Notes under the pieces: generated by a model
Seen by the model: the letters and a program-made list of their open reading frames with translations, nothing else
What the model was told of the DNA's origin: nothing
Database searches by the model: none
Source of the DNA: Pseudoalteromonas piscicida
GTDB taxonomy: Bacteria > Pseudomonadota > Gammaproteobacteria > Enterobacterales > Alteromonadaceae
Length of the DNA stretch: 64,000 bases
Direction: 5' to 3'
NCBI RefSeq assembly: GCF_002744175.1
Contig: NZ_NKHF01000101.1
Span: 1 to 64,000 of the forward strand
Shown: piece by piece, positions 28,217-37,420 of the stretch
How the letters are laid out: each line of letters begins with the position of its first letter
Position numbering within the stretch: position 1 is the first letter of the stretch
Translations under genes and position numbers: made by a program

Positions 28217-29917
28217 TCAGTCCATGTTAGTTAAAGATGATAAATAATTTGGTTTCTCAAACGAGGTAATGCCAGTAAAAGTCCGTACATGACCAATCGA
28301 TTGCGAGTTTGGCTCAAGTGCAATATTTTGCGTTATTACTCTGCCAGTGCTCAATTGTGTTTGCAATGTAAGCATAGTGGTATTTGGTGGTAGTTTAACC
28401 CGAGCAACTCTAATCTCAGCTGGTAAGGATTGCCATTGCCGTGTATCTGCCGATGCTGTGATGGCATTGGTCACAGAGGTGGTTAATTGAGCCAAACCCG
28501 AAAGTAGCGTATTTTGCTGCCCCCCCAGTTGGTTTATTGCTTTACTGGCCGTGACCGCTTTTAGTACTTCACGGGAGATTGCGCTGTAAATTTCCATGTT
28601 GGCATTACTCAGTGCGTCATAAAGTGTGAGTAAGTTTACTGAATAAAAGGGGTGTAATTCTGTAAGTTTTTGTCCGTTGGCAAAAAGCCTCACATGTTGA
28701 ATATTGTTTTTGTGCGGTTGCAGGTAGGTAACCGATATTCTGCTACCGAATTTAAGTGCATCGATAACCCCTTCATCTACCGCCTTTTGCCATAATTTGT
28801 TGCCAAGAGGAAGACGTTTAGTGACCGAGCCTAAGATAACGTCGCCGAAATCTCCTGTGGCATAATTTTGTATTAAATCGAACAAGCTGGTGTCGGCAAA
28901 CATAAGGTTAAACCAAGCGAATTGAGCTTGGCGTTCTTGTCTTGTTCCCAAATAAATTGGGGTGATAACGATAGCTTGTGCTTTTTCATCAACACTGAGG
29001 TAGAGGTTAAACTCTTTGCGCTCTGGAGAAACTCCAAGGCTTTGAACCAAAGTGAAGTGCTCTCCTTTTTGGTCTGCCTTCACTCTTTGAAGGTCTTTCT
29101 GTGCTTGATTTTGGGCATGTACCCCTAGCTTATATTGTTTACTAAACCCGTTTTTATAGGCGTTTACAGCGCGCTCATATTGAATTCTTGCACTATCAAA
29201 CTCATTTTGTTGTTCATACAAAATACCACTTAAGTACTGTGCAAAAGCGTCGTCTTTGTAGGCTAACTCACTACTAATAAAAGGCTGAGAAAAAATGACT
29301 TTTAGTATTTGTTCTACACCGCCAATATCTTGTGATTGACTGGTATAACCGCCGGTTTCTCTTTTCAGTTGCTCGAGGTATAAATCCAGCTGCCGCATTT
29401 CTGTTAAGGCTGAGTCATAGAGTGCCACTCGACTTTGATCTGAAGTATTTGCAAGTGATACATAATTTAACGCCATTATGGTGTGGATCATAGGCCTATG
29501 ATAGGCTCTTCCGGTGTATTTTCTATAGCTAGCGCCCGTAAATGCAGAGAATACTTGATCGCTAATGCTAACAGTATAGGCGGCTTCAATAATCTCTTTT
29601 GCTTGCGATAAATGTTGGTTACTTAATTCATAATGATGCTGTAAGTGGGCTAGCATCCCAGACTCTAAATGATATAAGAGCTCATTCTTCGATGAGTTTT
29701 TGTAAGCGTTATCGATATGTTTTTGTGCACTAACAAAATCGCCTTGCTCAGCGTATTCTATTGCTAATTTATTCGCTTTTGGGGTCAGGTTACACCCAGC
29801 CATCATTAAGCAACTCATTGAGAATAAGAGCTTAATTAATAGAGAGTGGAGAGAGTTTTGGCTGTGCCTTCCTTGCATACTTGTTCTTATAGTGGCAGTG
29901 TATTTGTCTTTAATCAT
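28217..29917 (-). CDS. COG3014-family outer-membrane lipoprotein with TPR-like helices
   Basis: 566 aa. The N-terminal hydrophobic segment ends in MMAGC (lipobox), so the mature protein is probably lipid-anchored. Residues about 50-280 form TPR-like helical repeats (ANKLAIEYAEQGDFVSAQKHI, FDSARIQYERAVNAYKNGF); the C-terminal half is mixed beta. An ATG 39 nt downstream (29878) gives a tidier signal peptide and is an alternative start; neither has a clear ribosome site. First gene of a run with the LpoB-like and LPP20-like genes, and divergent from a second LPP20 gene. Confidence 0.8.
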   Translation of the reverse strand: MIKDKYTATIRTSMQGRHSQNSLHSLLIKLLFSMSCLMMAGCNLTPKANKLAIEYAEQGDFVSAQKHIDNAYKNSSKNELLYHLESGMLAHLQHHYELSNQHLSQAKEIIEAAYTVSISDQVFSAFTGASYRKYTGRAYHRPMIHTIMALNYVSLANTSDQSRVALYDSALTEMRQLDLYLEQLKRETGGYTSQSQDIGGVEQILKVIFSQPFISSELAYKDDAFAQYLSGILYEQQNEFDSARIQYERAVNAYKNGFSKQYKLGVHAQNQAQKDLQRVKADQKGEHFTLVQSLGVSPERKEFNLYLSVDEKAQAIVITPIYLGTRQERQAQFAWFNLMFADTSLFDLIQNYATGDFGDVILGSVTKRLPLGNKLWQKAVDEGVIDALKFGSRISVTYLQPHKNNIQHVRLFANGQKLTELHPFYSVNLLTLYDALSNANMEIYSAISREVLKAVTASKAINQLGGQQNTLLSGLAQLTTSVTNAITASADTRQWQSLPAEIRVARVKLPPNTTMLTLQTQLSTGRVITQNIALEPNSQSIGHVRTFTGITSFEKPNYLSSLTNMD

Positions 29918-30054
29918 ATAACAATAAAATAAATAGTAAAAAATTGAATTGAAAGTGCTAAATTGTTAAAAATCGTTTTTACAATTTATTACTGTTAAAT
30001 AATTACTTTTTTGGTAAATTTTATTCCGTAATCAGGGCAATTAAGGAACCCAAC

Positions 30055-30633
30055 ATGAAAGCAAAAAAACTACTTTTATCAGTGGCCGTAATAGGGATCT
30101 TGTCGGCTTGTAGTTCCAGTAAAGATGACGCGGCATCAAGCCCACGAGTCAACATTCCAGAGTGGGTTCTTAATCCAACAATTGAAGACGGCATTGCGGC
30201 GGCAGATTGTGTTAGGTATTCGGGCAATATTTCGATCGACCAAAAGATGGCCGTTGCAAATGCTCGCTTAGCATTAGCACAACAAATTGAAACACGCATT
30301 GAGGGGCTTGATAAAACATTTGCGAACCGTACTGATGCCAATCAAGATACTACGGTCGGCGCAACATTTAGCTCAGTTTCTAAACAACTAACTAAGCAAA
30401 CGTTAAATGGCTCACGAATTGTTAAAGCTGATGTGATAGATATCTCAGGACAAGATTACTTTTGTGCGCTTACCACTTTGTCTCCAGAGCTGACAAAAGA
30501 TCTGTTCAAAGACCTTATCAAAGAGAGCAAGCGTGCCGTTGACCCTCAAGACGAAAAGTTCTTATATCAGGAATTTAAAGCCTATAAAGCTGAAAAAGAC
30601 CTTGAAAAGGAAATTGCAAGATTAACGAATTAA
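30055..30633 (+). CDS. LPP20-family lipoprotein
   Basis: 192 aa. Signal peptide with lipobox LSAC (Cys19). The LPP20 domain is visible as VNIPEWVLNPTIEDGIAAADCV followed by ANARLALAQQIETRI, and the C-terminus is helical and charged. AAGGAACC lies 5 nt before the start. Divergent from the COG3014 run (137 bp) and probably part of the same envelope function. Its stop codon lies inside a terminator stem. Confidence 0.85.
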   Translation: MKAKKLLLSVAVIGILSACSSSKDDAASSPRVNIPEWVLNPTIEDGIAAADCVRYSGNISIDQKMAVANARLALAQQIETRIEGLDKTFANRTDANQDTTVGATFSSVSKQLTKQTLNGSRIVKADVIDISGQDYFCALTTLSPELTKDLFKDLIKESKRAVDPQDEKFLYQEFKAYKAEKDLEKEIARLTN

Positions 30634-30662
30634 AGCGTGGTTACCACGCTTTAATTTTTTTT
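30630..30662 (+). terminator. Strong intrinsic terminator overlapping the LPP20 stop codon
   Basis: TTAAAGCGTGG (30630-30640) pairs with CCACGCTTTAA (30644-30654) over a 3-base loop, followed by eight T. The upstream arm includes part of the stop codon. Read-through would be needed for the same transcript to reach the transglycosylase that starts 42 nt later. Confidence 0.85.
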
Positions 30663-30674
30663 AAGGAGTGTTCT

Positions 30675-32030
30675 GTGCGTAAATCAGTGTATTCAGTTTT
30701 AGTTATGGCGCTCAGCGCAATTCCGAGTGCTGTTGCAAGTCAAGCTCAGTTGTTTGAAGAGCTATCAGATAAGATGTCGCGGTGGCAGACTTCAGAGTCT
30801 TCAGAAGAAGAGCTCAGTGAGTTTGAACAGTATAAACGACAACAGCTTAGTGAGTTTGCAGATTATGTTGAGGAACACTTTGAGGAATATGATTCGTTTC
30901 GTGATCGGGTGATCCAAGAGTGGGGTGATATAGCGACATCAGATCAATCATCATTTGTGACCTACAGCGAAGATCTTACCTCAAGAATGGTTGTGGATTT
31001 TGAAACAAATGAATTGGTGGTTAGTATAAAACACGCCGCGGATGAGAAAGTTACAAAAGCACAGCTACGAGAGTTATACAAAAATTTTATTGCAAAGGAC
31101 CGTGCTGTTATTGATGTATTTAATGCTGATGCCCTCACGGTAAATGAGAGCAAAGCGCAGCAACGAGAGGTTAATAACGCCGCTAGAGCCAAGGCTCTCA
31201 TCGCTGCTAAGCAGCAAATAGATGCTCAATTTGAGCAACAAAAACGCTATGTAGAGCGCCAAGCCGATGAAGCCATACTAGAGGGAGAAAGCGATAAATT
31301 AGCCGAAGCCCAGCATAGGGAGCAACAAAAGAAACTCGAGCAGCTCAAACAGAAGCGATTGAAAAAGTTACTTGAAACAGCGAGTAATACCAAAAAGACT
31401 GAACAAAATGAGTCGACGGTCGTATCCGAAATTGTATTTCAATTGCCCAAGCAAGTAGATGCGAAGAGTAGGGCACATCGTTATTTGAACCAAGTTAAAT
31501 CACAAGCTCAGCGCTTTGATATAGAGCCAAGTATTATTTTTGCGGTAATGCATACAGAAAGTCACTTTAACCCCATGGCAAAATCACATATACCGGCATT
31601 TGGATTGATGCAAATAGTGCCAACGAGTGCTGGTGTTGATGTCAATCGCATGCTTTATAACCGCGATGAACCTATGTCTGCTCCGTATCTTTATGTCACT
31701 GATAATAATATCGAAGCAGGGGCTGCTTATCTCAACATTTTGGATAAACGTTATCTTAGCAAGATACAAGACCCTCTCAGCCGTAAGTACTGTATGATAG
31801 CTGCTTATAACACGGGAGCCGGTAATGTTGCTCGGGTATTTAATACTGACGATTCTAGATCCATTACAAAAGCGTCAAAAATCATCAACTCACTATCGCC
31901 TGAGAATGTTTTAAGTGCTTTGGACCAAGGTTTACCCTACAATGAAACAAAGCACTACTTGGATAAAGTATTAACCCGTGAAAAGCTTTACATACCAGAG
32001 CAAACAGAAGCATCTGAGGCAGGCTTATAA
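30675..32030 (+). CDS. MltC-like periplasmic lytic murein transglycosylase
   Basis: 451 aa, starting at GTG 30675 behind AAGGAGTG. Signal peptide MRKSVYSVLVMALSAIPSAVA. The N-terminal DUF3393/MltC-type region is followed by a highly charged coiled coil (about 170-255, rich in Q, K, E, R). The C-terminal SLT domain (residues about 275-430) holds catalytic Glu in MHTESHFNP, then FGLMQIVPTSAG and IAAYNTGAGNVARVF. Unlike E. coli MltC there is no lipobox, so it may be soluble in the periplasm. Ends convergently with the next gene, overlapping 6 nt. Confidence 0.9.
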   Translation: MRKSVYSVLVMALSAIPSAVASQAQLFEELSDKMSRWQTSESSEEELSEFEQYKRQQLSEFADYVEEHFEEYDSFRDRVIQEWGDIATSDQSSFVTYSEDLTSRMVVDFETNELVVSIKHAADEKVTKAQLRELYKNFIAKDRAVIDVFNADALTVNESKAQQREVNNAARAKALIAAKQQIDAQFEQQKRYVERQADEAILEGESDKLAEAQHREQQKKLEQLKQKRLKKLLETASNTKKTEQNESTVVSEIVFQLPKQVDAKSRAHRYLNQVKSQAQRFDIEPSIIFAVMHTESHFNPMAKSHIPAFGLMQIVPTSAGVDVNRMLYNRDEPMSAPYLYVTDNNIEAGAAYLNILDKRYLSKIQDPLSRKYCMIAAYNTGAGNVARVFNTDDSRSITKASKIINSLSPENVLSALDQGLPYNETKHYLDKVLTREKLYIPEQTEASEAGL

Positions 32031-32921
32031 ATTGAGGGCGCTGAGTGCTTCCTCAATATTACTGTGACGAAAGCGATAGCCTGAATCCAGTAGTTTTTGT
32101 GGAACAACATATTGGCCATACAGCAATAGGTCTGACATTTCACCATAAATCAATTTCAGCATCAGTGGTGGTACGACAAAAATACAGGGGCGAGAAAGCG
32201 TTTTAGCTAGCGCTTGTGACAGTGCTTTGTTTGTTACTGGGTGAGGTGCTGTTAGATTGATAACGCCATTCATCTCATCATGTTTGATGATATAAATGAT
32301 AGCTTGAACCATATCGTCTATATGGATCCACGACATTACCTGCTCTCCTTTACCTATCGGGCCACCTAGCCCCAATCGAAAAGGGGGGAGCATTTTTTCA
32401 AGGGCGCCACCTGACTTTGCCAGTACAATACCAGTTCTTAAAATACAAACGCGAGTATGCTGAGAACTGGCTCTTTGTGCGGTATTCTCCCAATCTCGGC
32501 AAAGTTGGTGAGAGAACTCATCGTGATATTCTTTGCAGCCTTCGTTAATTTTAAGGTGTTTGGGTTGGCGTCCGTAAAACCCGATGGCACTGCCGGAAAT
32601 AAACAACTTAGGGGGTGACGTGGCTGTATTTATTCCCGCGGTTATGGCTTCTGTAATTTTGATTCTGCTGTTATAAATCTCTTGTTTTTTTGTTTTATTC
32701 CAACGACCTTCGGCAATAGGCTCACCGGCTAAGTTAATGACAACGTCAAGCTGGTTGAAGTTGACATCATCTAGACTTGTAATGAAATCAACCCCCGATG
32801 GTAAAATAGCGGCAGCTTTTACAGGTGATCGCGTCAGCGCAATAAGACTATGTTTATGGATTAAGAATTGGCACAACTTACTTCCAATTAAGCCTGTTGC
32901 CCCAGTTATCAATATGTTCAT
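32025..32921 (-). CDS. TIGR01777-family NAD(P)-dependent epimerase-like protein (YfcH)
   Basis: 298-aa extended short-chain dehydrogenase fold. NITGATGLIGSKL-type Rossmann loop at residues about 4-14; conserved INLAGEPIAEGRW and the C-terminal DUF1731 block QKLLDSGYRFRH. The E. coli homologue is YfcH; the substrate is unknown. Divergent from the permease gene. Confidence 0.9.
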   Translation of the reverse strand: MNILITGATGLIGSKLCQFLIHKHSLIALTRSPVKAAAILPSGVDFITSLDDVNFNQLDVVINLAGEPIAEGRWNKTKKQEIYNSRIKITEAITAGINTATSPPKLFISGSAIGFYGRQPKHLKINEGCKEYHDEFSHQLCRDWENTAQRASSQHTRVCILRTGIVLAKSGGALEKMLPPFRLGLGGPIGKGEQVMSWIHIDDMVQAIIYIIKHDEMNGVINLTAPHPVTNKALSQALAKTLSRPCIFVVPPLMLKLIYGEMSDLLLYGQYVVPQKLLDSGYRFRHSNIEEALSALNL

Positions 32922-33036
32922 TCAATCGACTCTTTATTGTTATTACTCAAACCTACGTTTTGCCATCGAGTTAGATCACTCATTTTCATTATAGGTGGTT
33001 TGTTTTAGAATGGGAAAAAAGCAAAAGGAGTGAGAC

Positions 33037-34062
33037 GTGTCTTCACTTACAGGAATCAATAAAACGCTGGTGGTCTTGGCATCACTATTTTTGGTATTAG
33101 GGGGGATTAAGCTCGCGACAGAAATTGTAGTCCCGTTTGTGTTGGCAGCATTTATTGCGATTATCTGTAATCCCATGCTGAAGTTTTTAGCCCGCTTTAA
33201 GATCCCAAAGGGGCTTGCAATCCTTATCATTATTGGACTTGTCATTTTAATTGGTGCCAGCATCGGTGGCCTAGTAGGGCAGTCGATTAACGATTTTTCT
33301 AAGCAACTACCTACCTATAAAGAAGAACTTCAAGAAAAGTTTGTTTGGTTAGTGAGCACAGCTGCGGATTACAATATTCTATTAGATAAGCAGCAGTTGA
33401 TCAGTATGTTAGACCCCAACCAATTGATTGACGTGGCGACTAATATGTTGACTGGGTTTGGCGGGGTAATGGCAAATAGCTTCCTGATCTTACTCATTGT
33501 CGTATTCATGCTTTTTGAGGCCCCCTCTTTAGGTCATAAAGTCCACTTAGCTTTGGATGATCCAGAGATGAAAATGCAACAGATTGATAGGTTTTTGGAC
33601 TCAATCAATAGCTATCTAGCCATTAAAACCTTGGTATCCCTAGCAACTGGTGTGGTAGCAGCGATATTTCTATGGGCGCTAGATGTTGATTACTTTGTGC
33701 TTTGGGGCGTTGTGGCATTTTTACTAAACTACATTCCTAACATAGGCTCTATTATTGCTGCTATTCCACCCGTTTTATTAGCGTTAGTAACGCATGGACC
33801 GTTGGTCAGTGGTATCGTTGCAATCGGCTATGTCTGTATCAATACGGTAATGGGGAACATGATTGAGCCCAGGTTTATGGGAAGGGGACTGGGTTTATCT
33901 ACCTTAGTGGTCTTCTTATCATTAATATTCTGGGGCTGGTTGCTAGGTACTGTGGGGATGTTACTGTCGGTGCCGTTAACTATGGTAGTTAAGATTGCAT
34001 TAGAGGCGAGTGAAGAGGGGAAATGGTTAGCTATTTTGCTCGGCTCTGAGCAACCCAAATAG
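33037..34062 (+). CDS. AI-2E family membrane transporter (PerM/YhhT type)
   Basis: 341 aa, GTG start at 33037 with AAAAGGAG upstream. Roughly eight membrane segments, with the family hallmark PFVLAAFIAIICNPM at the N-terminus and NMIEPRFMGRGLGLSTLVVFLSLIFWGW-type motif near residue 270-300. The family includes the AI-2 exporter TqsA and Na+/H+ antiporter-like members; which cargo this one moves cannot be told. Confidence 0.88.
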   Translation: MSSLTGINKTLVVLASLFLVLGGIKLATEIVVPFVLAAFIAIICNPMLKFLARFKIPKGLAILIIIGLVILIGASIGGLVGQSINDFSKQLPTYKEELQEKFVWLVSTAADYNILLDKQQLISMLDPNQLIDVATNMLTGFGGVMANSFLILLIVVFMLFEAPSLGHKVHLALDDPEMKMQQIDRFLDSINSYLAIKTLVSLATGVVAAIFLWALDVDYFVLWGVVAFLLNYIPNIGSIIAAIPPVLLALVTHGPLVSGIVAIGYVCINTVMGNMIEPRFMGRGLGLSTLVVFLSLIFWGWLLGTVGMLLSVPLTMVVKIALEASEEGKWLAILLGSEQPK

Positions 34063-34087
34063 AAGGGGCGTGAAATGGCCCCATTCT
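34061..34087. terminator. Hairpin between convergent permease and periplasmic-protein genes
   Basis: AGAAGGGGC (34061-34069) pairs with GCCCC-A-TTCT (34078-34087), one base bulged, in the 34-nt convergent gap. It probably serves both directions. Confidence 0.45.
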
Positions 34088-34096
34088 TGCTGGATA

Positions 34097-34537
34097 TTAC
34101 TGCGTCAGATTTAGATCTTCTTTCAAAATTTTGCTGCTTTTTAGCTCCGTAATATGAGCTTTGAGCAGCGCGATTTTGCAGTTTTTATAGGCGCTTGCTG
34201 AGCGCGTTGCATTGGGCATATCAAGTAGATAGCGCCAGCGACAGCTATCTTCCATATACTCTTCTTGATTGCGTATGGCACGCTCCATTATTGGTAATAT
34301 TTGCGTATTACCTGTGTCGGCCTGGTACTTTTTTGTGTCCAATAATAATTTAGTGATCCAAGTTTGACGGTGACGCTCAAGCAGATTGATATTACCGTCC
34401 AAGCACATAAGAAACTTTTTGGCTTTCTCAGGATGAGTGGATTCGTATTTACTACAGTCTTGTAAACTAACGTCTTCATCTGCCATTGCAGACAACGTAA
34501 ACCCTGTGATGAGCAGGCTACTAATTATTTTTTTCAT
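34097..34537 (-). CDS. Small secreted protein of unknown function, PhoPQ-like operon
   Basis: 146 aa. Signal peptide MKKIISSLLITGFTLSAMA, then a helical domain with four Cys (LQDCSKYES, FLMCLDG, EDSCRWRY, YKNCKIAL), suggesting two periplasmic disulfides, and a repeated-helix look similar to lysozyme-inhibitor-like LprI domains. Its start lies inside the last 17 bases of the sensor-kinase gene, so it is translationally coupled to the two-component system. Confidence 0.75.
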   Translation of the reverse strand: MKKIISSLLITGFTLSAMADEDVSLQDCSKYESTHPEKAKKFLMCLDGNINLLERHRQTWITKLLLDTKKYQADTGNTQILPIMERAIRNQEEYMEDSCRWRYLLDMPNATRSASAYKNCKIALLKAHITELKSSKILKEDLNLTQ

Positions 34538-35864
34538 GGTTAAACTCTATTGTAAATTTCGCGCCGCCATGTTTTGAAGTGCCGATTTGCATTAATCCGT
34601 GATAGGACTTGACCAAATCGGAAACGATTGCCATCCCTACACCATGACCCGCTTCATAGGTGTCTAGTCTAGCGCCTCGCGTCAGTAGCTCTGAGCGTCT
34701 GTGTTCTGGAATGCCTGGACCATCATCTTCAATCTCGATTATTAACAAGCGCTTTTTAGGCGCACTTACGTTTATATCGACTAAGGTGTCACAAGCTTTA
34801 CACGCGTTATCTATAATATTACCCAAAATCTCCATTAGATCGGTTTTATCACCAAGAAACGCTACTTCTTCGCTACATTCCGATGAAAATTGAATTTGTT
34901 TATCATGGTAGACTTTCGTCATTGCGTTTAATATTGAGTCTAGTACAGGTTTGACGGTTGTCTGCTTTTTCCATGTGTCTGAGGCGCCAGTTGCCGCACG
35001 CTTTAATTGATGCTCGATCATCGCATTGATTCTATCAAGCTGCTCCTGAGCATCGGCATCTGTTGCTAGGGGGCTTGATTTTATCACTGCTAGTGGAGTT
35101 TTCAGTGCATGGGCTAGGTCACTAAGTGAGGCCCTGTAGCGTTCCTTTTGGCGTTTTTGAGATTCCAGAAGCAGGTTCAAGTCCGATTTAATCGTCAGCA
35201 GCTCAACTGGATATAAACCGGTAATTTTATCTCTTTCACCAGCTTCTATCTCCTTAATTTCTTTGTCTAGTCTTTGCAGTGGTCGGGCACTCCAAACAAA
35301 TCCAAATGCCATTAGACCTGCGATCACAACACCCATAACCAGCATCCAATTGACTAAAGTATTTCTAAAGCCTGACATCAGCTCCATTAAGGCGTCATTT
35401 TTCTTTAACAACACAAAGCGTGCCTGTTGAGATTGTTCTGCGTTGCCCAGAATCACAGTTAAACTGAGTTGCCAGAACAATACGCCGTTGTATTCAACGC
35501 GCTTGAACTCAGAAGCACCGGCTTGATTGCCAGAAAAGTCAGGGGAGATAGATAAGTTTACTGCCGACTCAGAATACCAGACCAAAGAATGATCTTGGTA
35601 CACAAGCGCGTATGTATCTGAATTTAATCTATTGAGTTCGGGGGCTAAAATGCTGCGTGGCATCTCTAAGCCATCAGAGACAAACTCAACTTCAGAGATC
35701 AGAGAGTACAAATGCGCTTCTAAGGTTTTTTCGGTCGCATCAACCAAAGAAGAATAATACGCCCGGCCCACGGAGAAAAATAACGCAGGTAGGGCAATAA
35801 TAAGCACAAAGACAAGGATAAATCCTTGTCTTATTTTGAGCGAAATTTGGGAGCTATTTACCAC
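34521..35864 (-). CDS. PhoQ-like sensor histidine kinase
   Basis: 447 aa. Membrane segments at about 14-34 and 173-195 flank a periplasmic sensor domain; a HAMP-like linker follows. H-box SDLAHALKTPLAVIKSS (His near 252) resembles PhoQ, then N-box DNACKACD and G-boxes DDGPGIPEHRR and GHGVGMAIV. Overlaps the response-regulator gene by 7 nt. Signal likely in the periplasm; whether it senses Mg2+ or peptides cannot be read, as the acidic patch of PhoQ is not obvious. Confidence 0.9.
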   Translation of the reverse strand: MVNSSQISLKIRQGFILVFVLIIALPALFFSVGRAYYSSLVDATEKTLEAHLYSLISEVEFVSDGLEMPRSILAPELNRLNSDTYALVYQDHSLVWYSESAVNLSISPDFSGNQAGASEFKRVEYNGVLFWQLSLTVILGNAEQSQQARFVLLKKNDALMELMSGFRNTLVNWMLVMGVVIAGLMAFGFVWSARPLQRLDKEIKEIEAGERDKITGLYPVELLTIKSDLNLLLESQKRQKERYRASLSDLAHALKTPLAVIKSSPLATDADAQEQLDRINAMIEHQLKRAATGASDTWKKQTTVKPVLDSILNAMTKVYHDKQIQFSSECSEEVAFLGDKTDLMEILGNIIDNACKACDTLVDINVSAPKKRLLIIEIEDDGPGIPEHRRSELLTRGARLDTYEAGHGVGMAIVSDLVKSYHGLMQIGTSKHGGAKFTIEFNHEKNN

Positions 35865-36532
35865 TGATTTTTGAACCTATATCCACGTCCTCTCAGGGTT
35901 TCAACAGGGTTCAACGTGCCATCTGGGTCCAGCTTTTTACGCAGTCTCAATACGAACACTTCGATTACGTTCGAGTCTAAATCAAAGTCTTGATCGTAAA
36001 TATGTTCGGTTAGCTCTGACTTAGAAATAACCTTCTGAGGGTTGACCATCAAGTATTCTAATACTTTGTATTCGTAAGCGGTAAGTGAAAGCTCGTTTTC
36101 ATTCACCCACACTTGCTGTGAACGGGTATGAATTTTAATCGGACCTATGCTGATCTCTGGATTTGCTTGTCCTGCACTGCGTCTGATCAGAGCGTTGCAG
36201 CGCGCAATGAGCTCTTCTACATGAAAAGGCTTAGTTAGGTAATCATCAGCACCAGCATCAAGGCCTTCTACTTTGTCTTGCCAACGATCACGGGCGGTTA
36301 AAATCAAAATAGGAATTTTAACGCCACTTGCACGAGCTCTGCGGATGATTTCGATACCGTCAAGTTTTGGCAAACCGAGGTCGATCACCGCCATATCTAA
36401 AGGGTATTCTTCTAGGTGGAATAGTCCGGACTCTCCATCATGGCATAAATCAACGCTATATTTTTCTTTCTCTAATGCATTTCGCAGGTTTTCTGCTAGT
36501 TGAATATCGTCTTCGATAACTAAAATACGCAT
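35858..36532 (-). CDS. PhoP-like response regulator (OmpR family)
   Basis: 224 aa. Receiver domain with the phospho-acceptor Asp in MAVIDLGLPKLDG (about residue 51) and the Lys in YLTKPFHVEEL; C-terminal winged helix (EYKVLEYLMVNPQKVISKSELTEH region). Receiver sequence RDRWQDKVEGLDAGADDYLTKPFH is close to E. coli PhoP. Cotranscribed with the upstream PepSY gene (2-nt gap) and the downstream kinase. Confidence 0.92.
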   Translation of the reverse strand: MRILVIEDDIQLAENLRNALEKEKYSVDLCHDGESGLFHLEEYPLDMAVIDLGLPKLDGIEIIRRARASGVKIPILILTARDRWQDKVEGLDAGADDYLTKPFHVEELIARCNALIRRSAGQANPEISIGPIKIHTRSQQVWVNENELSLTAYEYKVLEYLMVNPQKVISKSELTEHIYDQDFDLDSNVIEVFVLRLRKKLDPDGTLNPVETLRGRGYRFKNQW

Positions 36533-36534
36533 TC

Positions 36535-36792
36535 TTAGTCCTTATTTACTTCACCTGTTTTTTTGTTCACCTTCAGGTCGACAATTCTACCATCAGGTTG
36601 CAGAATTCTAACAATAAAAAACTGGCTCTCTTCAGAAATCTTAAGTGTTCGTCCAGCATACTTGTCTAGCGCCAGCGACACCGCTTCTTTTTTAGTAATA
36701 GTCTTTACATTCTTATCATTGCGGCTGTTGGCGTCTGCTACACTCGAAGCGAACGCCAAAATCAACGCTATTAGAGTGAGGTGCAATCGCAT
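36535..36792 (-). CDS. PepSY-domain secreted small protein
   Basis: 85 aa from ATG 36792, preceded by GGAG at a proper distance; an in-frame GTG 12 nt upstream contains that ribosome site. Signal peptide MRLHLTLIALILAFASSVADA, then one PepSY domain (ITKKEAVSLALDKYAGRTL... FFIVRILQPDGRIVDLKVNKKTGEV). Such proteins often precede two-component systems, where they may modulate the sensor in the periplasm. First gene of the operon. Confidence 0.85.
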   Translation of the reverse strand: MRLHLTLIALILAFASSVADANSRNDKNVKTITKKEAVSLALDKYAGRTLKISEESQFFIVRILQPDGRIVDLKVNKKTGEVNKD

Positions 36793-36867
36793 TGTAAGCT
36801 CCACAGTTTCATAGATACTAAGTTTCTATACTTCATAAATCTCAAACAAATTTAGTGCTTTGTAATT

Positions 36868-36900
36868 AACCTTTGCTGAACTTAACGTTCAGTAAAGGTT
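36868..36900 (-). terminator. Long imperfect hairpin at the end of yciI
   Basis: AACCTTT-G-CTGAAC (36868-36881) pairs with GTTCAG-T-AAAGGTT (36887-36900), one mismatch, 5-base loop. It overlaps the yciI stop codon and separates yciI from the PepSY operon promoter. No long T tail. Confidence 0.55.
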
Positions 36901-37198
36901 ATGGCAGAACGCGTTTGTATGGTTTAACAATACTTTCAGTATAGACACCCGCTTCAATGTAAGGGTCTAAACTTGCCCATTGCTTAGCACTTTCTAAGCT
37001 GTCGAACTCTGCGATAACAAGAGAACCAGTAAAACCGGCCTCTCCTGGATTTTCTGAGTCGATGGCTGGTAATGGTCCGGCTGCAAACAAGCGTCCTTGT
37101 TGTTTTAATTCTTCTAGACGCGCTAAATGAGCTGGGCGTGTGGCCAGACGGTTTTGTAGCGAGTTCTCTGCGTCAGTGGAATAAATCATATAAAGCAT
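36899..37198 (-). CDS. yciI: YciI family protein
   Basis: 99-aa YciI/YCII-fold protein ([14 protein letters not shown]...[24 protein letters not shown]). The His-Asp pair around RPAHLARL and [10 protein letters not shown] is typical. Small dimeric, probably enzymatic protein; E. coli YciI is encoded next to yciB and trp, and here it lies on the same strand 2.7 kb from yciB, separated by inserted genes. Confidence 0.92.
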   Translation of the reverse strand: MLYMIYSTDAENSLQNRLATRPAHLARLEELKQQGRLFAAGPLPAIDSENPGEAGFTGSLVIAEFDSLESAKQWASLDPYIEAGVYTESIVKPYKRVLP

Positions 37199-37420
37199 AA
37201 GTATTAGTTCCAGATAAAGTTCTAGGTTATTATTGTTATTTTTGCGTATTTTGGCGGCTTTTCAGGGCCGTTTATCAATTCTATGATAAAACGCTCCTCG
37301 TGCAAAAGTAAATGCACGCAGAGTTTTTCAGCGAGTTAGTCATTTAAACTTGAAAAGCACTCAACTAGACTGGTAGAGTCCTTCGGATATTTGTAGAAAA
37401 TAATAATAAGGTTGATTGCA

